Positions 20,722 to 31,699 of a stretch of 64,000 bases of DNA are shown here, in pieces. The notes under the pieces were generated by a model. The model did no database searches, was not told where the DNA came from, and saw only the letters and a list, made by a program, of their open reading frames with translations. This DNA is from Orientallactaga sibirica (lineage: Eukaryota > Chordata > Mammalia > Rodentia > Dipodidae). How positions within the stretch are numbered: position 1 is the first letter of the stretch; every line of letters begins with the position of its first letter. The position numbers and the translations under genes were made by a program. The stretch is from positions 5,809,001 through 5,873,000 of the forward strand of contig JAEOAD010000005.1 in assembly GCA_036365145.1 (NCBI GenBank), given 5' to 3'.

Positions 20722-20871
20722 TTTGGTTGTTTTTTTGAGGTAGGGTCTCACTATAGCCCAGGCTGACCTGGAGTTCACTCTGTATTCTCAGGATGGCCTT
20801 GAACTCACGGTGATCCTCCTACCTCTGCCACCCGAGTGCTGGATTAAAGGCATGTGCCACCACGCCTGGCT
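20722..20871 (-). mobile_element. B1 SINE within composite
   Basis: Reverse B1 with 'tgctggattaaagg' (one G lost from the usual 'tgctgggattaaagg'). It is enclosed, with the next element, by one TSD pair at 20701 and 21105. Confidence 0.95.
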
Positions 20872-20875
20872 CTAT

Positions 20876-21104
20876 TTTTTTCTTTAAAATGTTTTATTTA
20901 TTTGAGAGAGAGAAAGAGAGAGAGAGGGAGAGAGAGAGTCGGATAGAGAGAGAATGGGCACACCATGGCCTCTAGCCACTGCAAATGAACTCCAGACACA
21001 TGTGCCACCTTGTGCATCTGGCTTACATGGGTACTGGGGAATCAAACCTGAGTCCTTCGGCTTTGCAGAAAAGTGCCTTAACCAGTAAGTCATCTCTCCA
21101 GCCC
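20876..21104 (-). mobile_element. B2-like SINE, short form, within composite
   Basis: GA tract at 20902-20953, body 'ctagccactgcaaatgaact', head 'catctctccagccc'. The right-hand target 'gataagct' follows at 21105. Confidence 0.95.
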
Positions 21105-21119
21105 GATAAGCTATATTTT

Positions 21120-22470
21120 AATATAAAATGTTTCCCTGTAACTTCTGCACGTGAGTCAGTTGGTGCCAAGATATTAAAGCATCCTTCATAGCTCAGTGGC
21201 TTAAAGCAATAGAAGCATATGTCCTATTTCTTTTGAGGACTCTGGGGGTGTCACTCTCATATGGCCGTTGCCCTTACTCTGTACAAGCCACCGTGTTGGA
21301 AGAAGGAAGTAACACACGTGGGGTGGTCTGCAGATTTAAATCACAAGGTCCACGCTGTAGGTGGAGTTGGTGCAGTTCTCAATGTGGCCAGAAGGGGGAG
21401 CCAGGATAGTGACAAACCACACCACCGATAGCTGTAGCTAGCGTACCTTTCCAGAATGCGTTATTACCAGTAGAAATAAGAGACGTGGACTCCTGGAAAG
21501 CAAGCAAGTCCTTTGTTATCACAGGTAGAAGAATCATGGCTTGTCACACGTGGTAGGGTCATTGTGCAGAGGAAGCCATTTTCATAAATTGGAAAGCTCG
21601 AGTCTGGCTGAGTGCATCCACATTTTCTTCAGTTCTGTGGGCAAGTTTTAGAACACATCCATATTGAAATTGGTTTTGAAATGTAGGCTGAAGCTCGTAC
21701 TGATAACTATTTTAGTGAATGGCAAAAGGATTATTGCAGTCTACAAGCAATTATTTTTTATGATATTTATGATGTTACTACATGAAATACTTATATAATT
21801 TTCTTGACATACAATTTAGAAAGTCTGAGATGTAACTTGACTTAATTCTCACCTGGCTAGCTCAGGAGTCTTGCAATCTCTTCCTTCACTTCTGCTCAAT
21901 GTGCTCACCATCTTTCTATTCGCCATCATTCAGGTTTAAGCTACACTTTTCAAACTACATATCACAATGGCTAGAAGGCCACATATAGTCATCTTAGTGG
22001 AGAGTAATGAGCACATTTTCTGAGTAGATCAGGAAGAAAACATTCAGATGTACTCTATGCAGTAAAATTATTGTTTAGTGAGATGCTTGTTGTGGTTAAT
22101 CAAATGCTCTGTACACATGCTATGTTGTCTGTAATGTTTATGTTGTTATGTTAGCCCCTGCCAAAGTTTAAAAAGTAGACTTAGAGTCAGTCTTGTTCAT
22201 GAGGGAATTAATATCATAATATAAACAATCAATAGAAACTTGAGGTTAGGGAAGGCAATGGGAAAAATCTGATTATAAATTGTAAGGCAAGTGCAAAGGG
22301 AGGAGTGAGAGGGAAAGTACAGGAAGTGCAGTTATATGAATGCTGATATGTGTCTCTGGGGCAAAGATTAGTTACCTCAGTCTTGGCTCACAGTTCTGAT
22401 TGAACCTGTTCTGGAATCCAGTTAAGGTTGGATCAGAAGCAGACAGATTCTGGTGTAGTCTTGATTTGTT
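21120..22470. other. unique block, possible old LTR trace
   Basis: 21185-21250 ('catagctcagtggcttaaag') faintly recalls an antisense MLT1-type LTR. The rest is unassigned. No coding frame of note. Confidence 0.45.
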
Positions 22471-22486
22471 TAAAATTCAAATGCTT

Positions 22487-22648
22487 AGCCAGGCGTGGTG
22501 GCACACACCTTTAATCCCATCACTTGGAAGGCAGAGGTAGGAGGATCGCCATGAGTTCGAGGCCACCCTGAGACTACATAGTGAATTCCAGGTCAGCCTG
22601 GGCCAGAGTGAGACCTTACCTCGAAAAACAAAAAAACAAAACAAAAAA
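22487..22648 (+). mobile_element. B1 SINE
   Basis: Sense B1: 'agccaggcgtggtggcacac', 'gaggccaccctgagactaca', A-rich tail of A/CA units. TSD 'aattcaaatgct' at about 22474 and 22651. RNA polymerase III box positions are preserved. Confidence 0.97.
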
Positions 22649-22662
22649 AAAATTCAAATGCT

Positions 22663-23206
22663 GAAATAGAACATGCTTTCATTTTTAAAAATTAAGACAA
22701 ATGATTTCTGGGATTATATAATTAAACCCACAAGGTCCGAGTCAAAGGGTACACAGCACGTCCTGTGCTCAGGCCAAAGCTCGGGTTTCAAGCAGGTATG
22801 TGCTCCTCCGTGGCCTAGAGTGTCCACTTGATAAAACTCTGCAGTGTGCTCACACGTGGAAGCTCCCTCCTCCTATATAAACGCGTCTTGTAGAGTTAAG
22901 CACAAAACAGGTGGTGCATTCAAAAGAAGCGATTGGTTAGAGATGAATGAAGAGGGTATTTGCATGAAGGGGAAAAGAAGATGGTAAATAAAAGAGGGAT
23001 GTCCAGGTTAGCCTGGCTAGAGTGAAACCCTATCTCTAAAAAAAAAAAAATAGAGGGATGCAAAACAAATGCTATATTCCCAGGGAGGAACAGACATGGA
23101 GTGGCTTCTTAGATGGGCAAGAGCTTTAGTTGACCCAGAACTTCTTGTAGAAGAGGGGAGTGAACTTAGGTAGAAGAACGTTGGATCTTTTTAGAACACA
23201 GACTAA
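22663..23206. other. unique; short B1 tail piece
   Basis: 23000-23050 is the 3' end of a sense B1 ('gtccaggttagcctggctag' plus poly-A), flanked by 'agagggatg' repeats. The remainder is unassigned. Confidence 0.55.
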
Positions 23207-23210
23207 CTTT

Positions 23211-23218
23211 ATGAGAGA

Positions 23219-23268
<50 letters not shown>

Positions 23269-23405
23269 ACCATGGCTTCTTGCCACTGCAAATGAACTCT
23301 GGACACATGCATCACTTTGTACAACTAGTTTCAAGTGGGTACTGGGGAATTGAACCTGGACTGGCAGGCTTTATAAGCAGATGACTTTAACTTCTGAGCC
23401 ATCTA
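23211..23405 (-). mobile_element. B2-like SINE, diverged
   Basis: A (GA)n tract at 23220-23267, 'tgccactgcaaatgaactct', 'attgaacctggactggcagg', head 'ttctgagccatct'. It ends in a small local repeat. Confidence 0.88.
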
Positions 23406-23451
23406 GAACAATCTAGAACAATTAATCTTAATCTAGAACAATTAACCTTAA
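23401..23451. repeat. short tandem of 'atctagaacaatt' units
   Basis: Three imperfect copies of atctagaacaattaatctta-type units immediately beyond the SINE head. They may derive from a duplicated target. Confidence 0.85.
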
Positions 23452-23624
23452 GGGAGTAGAGAGTGCTTAGGTCAGCAGTGGCTGAAGTGAGGAGGGAGGA
23501 GGGGAGGATGGTCAGATTGGCCATATGTAGAAATTTAGCTAGAAGGAATGAATATTGATGGTCTATTTTACAGAAGGGGGATTCTGGCCAATGATGCATT
23601 GCACATCTTAAAACATTTAGAAGG

Positions 23625-23833
23625 GGCCTGGAGAGATGGCTTAGTGGTTAAGGCGTTTGTCTGCAAGGCCAAAGGATCCTGGCTCGACTCTCCAGGACCC
23701 ACATAAGCCAGATGCACAAGGGGGCAAATGCGTCTGGAGTTCGTTTGCAGTGGCTGGAGGCCCTGGCACACCCATTCTCTTTATCTTTCTCTCTCCCTCT
23801 TTCTTGCAAATAAATAAAATATATTTAAAAAAA
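23625..23833 (+). mobile_element. B2-like SINE, short form
   Basis: Head 'cctggagagatggcttagtg', B-box-like 'ggctcgactctcc', tail 'gcaaataaataaaatatatt'. TSD 'aaaacatttagaag' and 'aaaacacgtagaag'. Confidence 0.95.
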
Positions 23834-23892
23834 CAAAACACGTAGAAGAGAAGAAATTGAATGTCTGCATGTCAAAGAAAGGTCAAATATTA

Positions 23893-25052
23893 TCTGCCTG
23901 AGAGGCAAGGTCACTGAGAAATCAAGCTGGTGTTGAGCAGAAAACCTTCTCCCTGCAGACCAGCCAACTGAAAGCTGGACAAAGCTGCACTGCATGCAGC
24001 CGTATGGGAGACAGAAGTCATCAGCAGTGAAAACAGTGGACACTGGAAAATTCAAGTTTGGCCATACAGGCCCAATGACTGAATGGGTGCAATAGTGGCA
24101 TGTCTGCTCTTGGGGAAACCAACTGCTCCCTAATTGGACTGAAGACCCTCTCTATGGGAGGGAATGCATGCTTGGTAATGAAAAAACTAATCATGGGCTG
24201 GAGAGAGGGCTTAGTGGTTAAGGCGTCTGCCTCCTAAGCCTAAGAACTTTGGTTCCAATCTCCAGCGGTTCCAATCTCCAGCTCCCACATTTAGCCAGAT
24301 GCAAAGTGATGCAAGGGCGCAATACTGCACTTGACCACAAGGGGGCGCACACATCTAGATTTTGTTTGCAGCAGCTGAGAGACTGCTGGCGTGCCCATCT
24401 CTGTCTTCCTCTCCCTCTCTCTCTCTCTCTCTCTCTGTCTCTGTCTCTCAAAAAAAAAAAAAATACTAATCAAAAGTCTATGGCAGGAGAGGTCATCAGA
24501 CTTAGGGGTATAAAGCCTGCTCTCGTCTGGCTAAATGTATATATTATTCCACCAAACTGTCCTGAAAGCACTACACTTAATGTTCATATTCACATATTAA
24601 TGCTACTCTCACTTCTGGTTAGAGAAGCTTCTCTTTTCAGCTGGCGATGACCACTGGAATGACCCAAAAGGCAACATAGTGCTGAGAAGAAGGGATGGAG
24701 GAGTGTCCAGCACTGAAACACCTCTGTCACACCCTCCAAGGCTCAGGGTCCATTGCGGAAGAGGGAGTAGAAAGAATTTAAGAGCCAAAGGAAGGGTATG
24801 ACTCCTTACAATGCAACTGTCCAGACAGAAATTAGCCTTGATATCCATGACCTTGCAGTGCCTAACAATACCTTCACAAGACCCTCATAATAGGAGAAAA
24901 AGATGATGACATCAAATTAAAAGAGAGACTAATGGAGAGAGGGAGGGGATATGACGGAGAATGGAGCTTTGAAGGGGAATGGGGGAGGGGAGGGAAATAT
25001 CATGGTTTGTTGTCTGTAAGCATAGAAGTTGTCAATAAAAAAATTAAAAAAA
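23893..25052 (+). mobile_element. 5'-truncated L1, 3' UTR only, sense
   Basis: The end is 'gtcaataaaaaaatt' plus poly-A at 25031-25055, preceded by a G-rich stretch ('gaatgggggaggggaggg'). A 17-bp TSD with one mismatch lies at 23876-23892 and 25053-25069, which fixes both ends. No ORF2 sequence was seen; the whole piece is 3' UTR. A long-form SINE is nested at 24194. Confidence 0.85.
24194..24462 (+). mobile_element. B2-like SINE, long form
   Basis: Sense copy with the CTCF-like block 'gaccacaagggggcgc' at 24333-24348. 'ggttccaatctccagc' occurs twice in a row (24251-24282), a duplication over the B-box area. TSD 'actaatca' at 24186 and about 24465. It inserts into the L1 3' UTR. Confidence 0.95.
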
Positions 25053-25069
25053 AAGAAATGTCAAATATT

Positions 25070-26160
25070 TCAGTTATTAGATATGTAAAATACCGTTGTT
25101 TGATCACTACACAAGGAGTACATGTATCAAAACATCATACTGTACCCCATAACATGTGCAATTTTATGTACTGATTAAAAATAAATTAAAGCAAATAAAA
25201 TATAAAAATATCAGGTTTTTCCCTGGTTCCGGACTTTCTTAAAGGTACCATCATAAAGAGTCACTCCCTTCATTCTGCTTTTCTCTGAGTTTTCTGTGCT
25301 TTCTGGCTTCTTCTAGCACTCACTCTACAACAATAGATGCCGTTTCCTTTGTATTTTGAGAGAGGGGTCTCTGCAGGTAGAAAGAGGGATGTGGGCTCCA
25401 TTCCATTCAGAAAGCATCAATGGTTCTCCTGTGCAAGGGGCACCTTTTCCCTTTGTGGATGGTTTTCATGAAGAGAGCTGGAGCAGAGCCATGGACAGGA
25501 AACAATTTATGTCAAAGGTGGCAGAATAAAACACCGATGGCCCACTAAAACACAATCGCTGGCTTTGACTGGTGTAGCCGAGTCTAATTGAAGCCATCAC
25601 TTCACAACTGAGAGGGAACTTTCTCTGGAGAAGCGGAGGCATGTGTAATCCAAACAAATCTGATCCAGAACTCAGGGGTTCAGAGCTACAGAATTTGCTG
25701 TGTTAAGAAAGAAAACCCATTTCCTCTTCAGACAGCTATATTGTACTAAAAGACCCCAGGGTGCACCACCGATAGCTGATGTAGCATTTAATACTAGATG
25801 CACAGCATTTGTACCCAGACGCTGTGGCTCATCTCTCGAGATCCAAAGAGGTGTTTAAAAATGTTTATGCTTCAGAGAAGTAGGCAATGAGAGAGGGCAC
25901 CATTTCAAAAACGCTGATTTTGGAGAACTGATCCCACACAAAAGCCTTTTTGTTTCTGTCCCTTAAGATGAAGTGGGACTGTCTGGCCCTTGCTAAGTTA
26001 TCGCAAGGACTCTTTTGTATGCAATTTCTCTTTTCTCACAGTTGTCAACGCCAAAGCAAAATATAAAGGAAGCACTATTGCTCTCGAGGAATTCTGGGAT
26101 GGAGCTCACATTGAACTTTTGCAGGCGTGCTGACGAGCTTTGGGTGAAATTTTGGTCGTT
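25070..26160. other. unique block
   Basis: No repeats or coding frames recognised over about 1.1 kb. Confidence 0.5.
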
Positions 26161-26164
26161 TTTT

Positions 26165-26262
26165 GGTAACGTTTTTATTGACAACTTCCATAAATACAGA
26201 CAATATACCATGATCATAATCCCCTCCCACCACTCTCTTTTTCCCTCACCCATCTTACCTTC
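26165..26262 (-). mobile_element. L1 3' end fragment, antisense
   Basis: 'gtttttattgacaacttcca' then 'atgatcataatcccctccca' is the complement of the L1 tail seen at 25.0 kb. It is truncated after about 100 bp. Confidence 0.85.
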
Positions 26263-26747
26263 TTTGTTCCAACTAGTCTGGGTCATTTATTTATAACAAA
26301 TTGCTCTCTTTGACTCTTCCAGTAGCTAGCAAAGGAGAATGGGAAAATGTCAAGTGCATGAGGGATTCTCTGAGCATCAAATGGCTGAGTATTAAACTTG
26401 GTCACATGTTCTTTTGCAAGTGGCTTTTGACTTCTAGTAGAAGGAAGGAGTTGAGGATAGGGACTCACATCCAGCTATTATCAGGAGGGTACACTTAGAG
26501 CTTGGCCAGAGTTTTGAGTGTCCTGCACAGCAGATCCTGCAATAATAGAGAGAGAAAATTTTACCTTTATGCATGCAAATGTATGAAAGTAGAAGCAAGC
26601 CTGGGGAAAGAATGTGAATAAAAATAGTAGGAAGAGAGGAAGGAGAAGAAAAGGAGGAAAAGGATAAATATGGTCAAATTATATAATATACTTGCATACA
26701 TATGTCTTTATGAATCCCGTCATTATAGATGATGGATAGACATCAAC
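26263..26747. other. unique block
   Basis: Unassigned, with a purine-rich stretch at 26625-26670. Confidence 0.5.
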
Positions 26748-26935
26748 AAAAATTTTATATTAGGGCTAGAGAGATTGTTCAGTGATTAAAGGGTTAAAGT
26801 GGGTACATGGGTTTACTACCCATGTAAAACTAGATGTACAAAGTGGCACTAGCATCTGGAGTTCCCTTGCAGTGGCAGGAGGCCCTGGCATGACCATTCT
26901 CCTCCCACCCTTTTTCACCTTAACCATCTTTTGGT

Positions 26936-27146
26936 ATATTTTTTTGAGAGAGAGAGAATTGGCATGCTGGGGCCTCAAGCCACTGCAGTCAAACTCCAGA
27001 TGTGTGTGCCATCATCTTCTGCACATGTGCGACCTTGTGTACTTGCATCATCTTGTGTGTCTGGCCTACGTGGGATCTGAGAGTCAAACATGGGTCCTTA
27101 GGCTTCACAGGCAAGTGCCTTAACTGCTAAGCCATCTCTCCTGTCC
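26936..27146 (-). mobile_element. B2-like SINE, nested, with body duplication
   Basis: Minus-strand element inserted in the CT tract of the outer copy. 'catcttctgcacatgtgcga' followed by 'catcatcttgtgtgtctgg' shows a local duplication of the 'cttgtgcatctgg' region. Confidence 0.88.
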
Positions 27147-27177
27147 TCTTTCCCTTTTTCAAATAAATCAATAAACA

Positions 27178-27403
27178 TTTTTATTAACTTTGTTTATTTC
27201 AGAGGGAGAGAGAGTTAGAGAAAGACAGAGAGAGAGAGCGAGGGAGAGAGAGAATGGGCATATCAGGGCCTTTAGCCACTGCAAACAAACTCCAAATGCA
27301 TGTGCCACCTTGTGCATCTGGCTTATATGGGTCCTGGGGACTTAAACCTGGGTCCTTTGGCTTCACACACAAATACCTTAAACTTTAGGCCATCTCTCCA
27401 GCC
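27178..27403 (-). mobile_element. B2-like SINE, short form, nested
   Basis: Second inner element: tail 'tattaactttgtttatttca', GA tract, head 'ccatctctccagccc'. It sits in the A-rich tail of the outer copy. Confidence 0.92.
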
Positions 27404-27606
27404 CAATAAATAAAATTTTGTATTAAAAAACACTCAGGCAAATGTTGACTGGGAAGGAGTGAGTCAGGGAGGTAAAGGCAGCCAGGAAAGGCAGGTTGCA
27501 ACACTGTGGGCGATGGGAGTCTACTCCCTCTGGGAGAGCCCAGGCCATGGCATAGAACATGACCCAGTAGACTAAAAATGTCACTAATCTGTTCATTCAA
27601 CTAGTT

Positions 27607-27890
27607 TTCCCCCCTTTTTTTTTTTTTTAATTTGATTTGAGAGAGACAGACAGACAGAAAGAAAGAAAGAGAGAGAGAGAGAAAGAGAGGAAGAGGCTGA
27701 GAATGGGCGTACTAGCAGCCTCTTGCTGCTATGAACCAACTCCACATGCATGCGCCCCCTTGTGGGCAAGTGCTGCATTGTGTGCTTGCGTCACTTTTGC
27801 GCCTGGCTAAACGTGGGACCTGGAGAATCGAACAGGCGTTCTTAGGCTTCTCAGGCAGGTGCCTTAACTGCTAAGCCATCTCTCCAGCCC
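27607..27890 (-). mobile_element. B2-like SINE, long form
   Basis: CTCF-like block at 27752-27767 on the minus strand. TSD 'attcaactag' at 27595 and 27892. Confidence 0.95.
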
Positions 27891-28018
27891 TATTCAACTA
27901 GACCTCTTGGGCTCTTCACTGCACAGGGTGATACTTTAGTTAACAAAATTGAAAGCGTGTGCTCTTATTCAGCTTTCATTCCAGAAGGAGAGATATGTAC
28001 TATAAGAATAAATAATAG

Positions 28019-28206
28019 TGCTGGGGAGATGGCTTTGCAATTAAGGCACCTGACTGCAGAGCCTAAGGACCCAGGTTCAATTCCCCAGTACCCATGTAAG
28101 CCACATGCACTGGGGGTGCATGTGTCTAGAGTTCATTGGCAGTGGCTGAAGGCCATGGCATGCCCATTTTTCTCTCTCTCTCATTCCCCCACCCCACTCA
28201 AATAAA
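28019..28206 (+). mobile_element. B2-like SINE, short form
   Basis: Sense copy, 'ggttcaattcccc' B-box, CT tract. Joined tail to tail with a reverse B1. Confidence 0.93.
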
Positions 28207-28385
28207 TAATTTATTTATTTATTTATTTATTTATTTATTTTGCTTTTTTCAAAGTAGGGTCTTACTCTAGCTGAGGCTGACCTGGAATTCACTATGTAGT
28301 CTCAGGGCAGCCTTGAACTCATAGTGATCCTCCTACCTCTGCCTCCCAAGCACTGGGATTAAAGGAGCATGCCACAACGCCTGGC
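28207..28385 (-). mobile_element. B1 SINE with TTTA tail
   Basis: (ATTT)n at 28207-28240, then 'caaagtagggtcttactcta' to 'ccacaacgcctggctt'. Outer flanks share 'aataaataat'-type sequence, a weak TSD for the pair. Confidence 0.93.
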
Positions 28386-29250
28386 TTAAATAAAATATTT
28401 GTAAAAAGAATCAGTAATAAATAAATAAGAAGCCTAGGCCTGCACTGTCCAGTCTGGTCACCAAAAATAGGGTACGATACCTCTTTCACACTTTTTCATT
28501 GAAAACATGGTCAAATGATGAAGGTTAATGGAATATACTATTCAAACTATTCAAATTGAGTTTACCTCCTTATCTTTAGTTCTGGCTATTGGACCTTAAA
28601 TGCACATATGTGCCCAGTACTACATTTCTAGAAGGCAGTGCTGATTAAGCCTCTAGAGGCTGGTTGCACCCTGAGTTACATTCCAGTAGCATCAGCAGGC
28701 GACAGTCACTTGTTAGAAATACAGACTGGGGGAATGCCACCCTGGCCTACTCATCAGAGCTTGCCACTTCAGGTTGTGTGCAGGCTTATTAATATTTGAT
28801 AATGTCTGATGCATAGTGTCAAATCTCACAGTGCTCAGAACAAGGCAAGGACTGAAGATGGGACACCAGGGCAGGCATTTTATGGTAATTTTCCTTCCAA
28901 TTTAGATAATGCTTTCTGGTGGGTGTCCTCACTCAGTCTATGCAAAGTCTTTACCAGAAAAACAATAGTAAGTTGAGTCTAAAGGAAGAGACGGGGTCAC
29001 CATGCAGATATATTTGGAAATACTGTTCCAGCGAGAGGAGATGCTCAGTAAAAATCCAAGGCAGTTATACTTAAGGAGAATGGGGTTCAGACCATGGATG
29101 GATCAAATGATGGCAGATGTGGCTGGCCACATGTTGAGTGCAGATCTTATGGATCACTGGAGGTCAACAACTTTGGTTTTCACTCTGAGTGGAACAGGAG
29201 GCAATAGGCAGGTTTTGAGTGGAGATGATCTGACTTTATTTCAATGGGAA
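28386..29250. other. unique block
   Basis: No recognised repeats. A 97-codon frame at 29002 extends into the LTR and lacks any known domain. Confidence 0.5.
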
Positions 29251-29251
29251 T

Positions 29252-29823
29252 TGTTGCAGTTACCTTGTGTTGCTGGGGGAAGACAACCTGAATAGAAGTA
29301 GTGGATGGGAGGAAAGCATTTATTTTGGCTTACAATCTTTTTTATATTTTATTATATATATGATATTTTATATTTCATTTTTCTTTATTTATTTGACAGA
29401 GGGAGAGAGAGAGAGAGAATGAGCATGCCAGGGCCTCCAGCCACGGCAAATGAACTCCAGATGCATGTACCCCCTTGTGCATCTGGCTAATGTGGGTTCT
29501 GGGGAATTGAACCTGGGTCCTTTGGTTTTGTAGGCAAATGCCTTAACTGCCGTTAGTTTACAGTTTTGAAAGGAAGCTCCAGGATGGCAGCAGAAAGATG
29601 GTAGAGCAGAGGCTGGATGTCACCCTCCACCACAGCATGTGAACATAACAGTAAGAGAGCGATCAGAGCTTTGGCAAGAGGGAGCAAGCTAGAATGCCCC
29701 AAACTCTCTTTCCCCTGCAATACATGTCTTCCAGCAATGGTCTGCCTCATAAACTGCCACCAGCTGGGGGCCAAACAATGAAAGCACAAGAGTTTATGGG
29801 GGACACCTGATTCAAGCCACCAT
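29252..29823 (-). mobile_element. solo LTR, MaLR-type (family A), interrupted
   Basis: Same family as 11489-11811: 'tgttgcagt' start, 'catttattttggcttacaat', 'gcaatacatgtcttccagca', 'accagctgggggcc', 'ttatgggggacacctgattc'. One SINE (about 29340-29560) interrupts it; without that it would be near the usual length. Confidence 0.72.
29340..29560 (-). mobile_element. B2-like SINE, head-truncated
   Basis: GA tract, 'ccagccacggcaaatgaact', 'ttctggggaattgaacctgg'; it stops at 'ccttaactgc', missing the last 20 bp of the head. Host repeats 'ggcttacaatctttt' and 'agtttacagtttt' flank it. Confidence 0.9.
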
Positions 29824-29850
29824 GGGAGCACTCTGGCAGAAGTGTTGAGA

Positions 29851-30054
29851 CAGGACTGGAGAGATGGCTTAGCGGTTAAAGTGCTTGCCTGTAAAGCCTA
29901 AGGACCCAGGTTTGATTCTCCAGGTCCCACATAAGGCAGATGCACAAGGTAGTGCATGTATTGAGTTCGTTTGCAGTGGCTGGAGGCCCTGGTACATCCA
30001 TTCTTTCTCCTTCTCCCTCTCTGTCTATCTCAAATAAAAATAAATTTTAAAAAA
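29851..30054 (+). mobile_element. B2-like SINE, short form
   Basis: Head 'actggagagatggcttagcg', tail 'aaataaaaataaattttaaa'. TSD 'agaagtgttga' and 'aggagtgttga'. Confidence 0.95.
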
Positions 30055-30217
30055 AGGAGTGTTGATATGGTGAGACAGTAGTGGGTCAAAGGTGAAAACA
30101 AAATTTGATTATGCTGCAATAATCTAAGCAAGAGATCATGATGGTTTGCCTCTGGGATTGAATCAAGATATATATCATTCCTTGAACTAGAATGGTAGAG
30201 GTAATGCAAAGTGAGCC

Positions 30218-30340
30218 GAGCCAGGCATGGAGATGGTATACCTATAATCTTAGCATTAAGGAGGTAGAGGCAGGAGAATCAGGAGTTCAGGGCCAGCTTT
30301 GACTACATAGTAAATTCAAGACCCTGTCTCTGAAAAAAGG
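30218..30340 (+). mobile_element. B1 SINE, old
   Basis: 'gagccaggcatggagatggt', 'taggtagaggcaggagaatc'-like middle and 'accctgtctctgaaaaaagg' end. It is clearly more diverged than the other B1 copies. Confidence 0.82.
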
Positions 30341-30364
30341 AATGAATTTATCTTTGTTCATTTT

Positions 30365-30580
30365 GTTTTCATTTTATTTATTTATGTGACAGAGAAAGAG
30401 GAAGAGAGAGAGAGTGAGAGAGGGAGAGAATGGGCATACCAGGGCCTCTAGCCAATGCAAATGAATTCCAGATGCGTGTGCCCCCTTGTGCATCTGGCTA
30501 ACGTGGGTACTGGGGAATTGAACCTGTGTCCTTTGGCTTCTCAGGCAAATGCCTTAACCACTAAGCAATCTCTCCAGCTC
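30365..30580 (-). mobile_element. B2-like SINE, short form
   Basis: Tail 'cattttatttatttatgtga', body 'ccaatgcaaatgaattccag', head 'gcaatctctccagctc'. TSD 'tttgttcattttg' at 30352 and 30584. Confidence 0.95.
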
Positions 30581-30639
30581 CTTTTTGTTCATTTTGAATG
30601 TAATTTCAGCAGCATTCTTTGAAATAATCAGTTATACAA

Positions 30640-30900
30640 ATGTGTGTGTGTCAGTAAAGTGCTTGCCACACAAGCATGAGGACGTGAGTTTAGATCTCCA
30701 GTACCCACATAAAATGTTGAGTGTTATAGCACATGCCTGTGCACCCAGCTACGGGGAAATGGACACAGGAGGATCCACGTGACTTGAATCGGTGAGCCTT
30801 CAGCCAAAGACTCTGTGTCATATAAAATAAGGTGAAAGTGTGATTGAGGAAGACAAGAAACATTGCCCTCTGGTCTCCAAAGGCAGTGCACACACACACT
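30640..30900 (+). mobile_element. B4-like SINE
   Basis: 'gtcagtaaagtgcttgccac', 'agtttagatctccagtaccc', 'aggatccacgtgacttgaat', ending in 'gtgcacacacacac'. The layout is tRNA-like head, B1-like middle, CA-rich end, as in rodent B4. Confidence 0.6.
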
Positions 30901-31375
30901 AAATGTTTTTCCTCCTGAGTGATGGAAGCATGCAGTTGTCATTTCCCGAGATGGTAGTGAGAAGCCGGAGAGCACACTTCAGGGGAATTTTACGAATCTG
31001 TCTGAGTATGTAATGCATCCGATGCTTACGGATGGTTAACGGTGGTTTAGGTAGGTAAGCAGATCTATGGAGCTGGAGTCAAAGGAGGAATTTTTGTCAA
31101 CAGATTCAAATTTGAAATATTTTACATATAGATGATACTTCATTCTACACACCTGGAAGAGATCATAAGGGCCAAGGCACAAATAGAAATGAGAAAAGGC
31201 AACGGGACTCGCTTCTGGTTCGTCAAAATACTTGATGTCACAGAAGGAGTCAGCTAGGAACAGAGACTGCGGGGAGGCCTGGGTGGTGGCAGGAAACTAG
31301 TGAAGATGATGTTCTGGGGAGTGGAGTCATTGGCTGTATAAAAGTGCTGATGGACAAGTAAGACTTATGGACTCA
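30901..31375. other. unique block
   Basis: Nothing recognised. Confidence 0.5.
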
Positions 31376-31551
31376 GGGCTGGAGAGATGGCTCAGCAGTT
31401 AAGGCGCGTGCCCATCAAGTCTAACAACACGAGTTCGACTCCCCAGTACCCATGAAAAGGTAGATGCACCAAGTGGCACATGTGTCTGGAATTTGTTTGC
31501 AGTGGCTGGAGGCCCTGGCATGGCCATTCTCAACAATCTCTCTCTCTCTTT
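31376..31551 (+). mobile_element. B2-like SINE, tail-truncated
   Basis: Head 'gggctggagagatggctcag', body to 'ccattctcaacaatctctct'. The A-rich end is replaced by the B1 that follows. Confidence 0.92.
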
Positions 31552-31699
31552 CCTGGGCATGGTGACCCACGCCTTTAATCCCAGCACTTGGGAGGTTGAG
31601 AGGGTTGAGGTAGAAGGATCGCTGTGAGTTCAAGGCCAGCTTGAGACTACATAGTGAATTCCAGGTCAGCCTGGGCTAGAGGGAGACCAAATCTCAAAA
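31552..31699 (+). mobile_element. B1 SINE
   Basis: Sense B1 with an extra 'ttgagaggg' duplication in the middle ('gaggttgagagggttgaggt'). It is the middle of three same-strand SINEs in a row. Confidence 0.94.

Larger units (their letters stand above)
26764..27411 (+). mobile_element. B2-like SINE split by two later SINEs
   Basis: Head and body at 26764-26935, tail pieces at 27147-27177 and 27404-27411. TSD 'aaaattttatatta' (26749) and 'aaaattttgtatta' (27412) bracket the whole nest. Confidence 0.85.

Noticed and set aside
21385..21410. CTCF-like 'ggccagaagggggagcc' in unique sequence
   Set aside because: It lacks the conserved C after GGGGG; weaker than the SINE-borne motifs and not supported by context.
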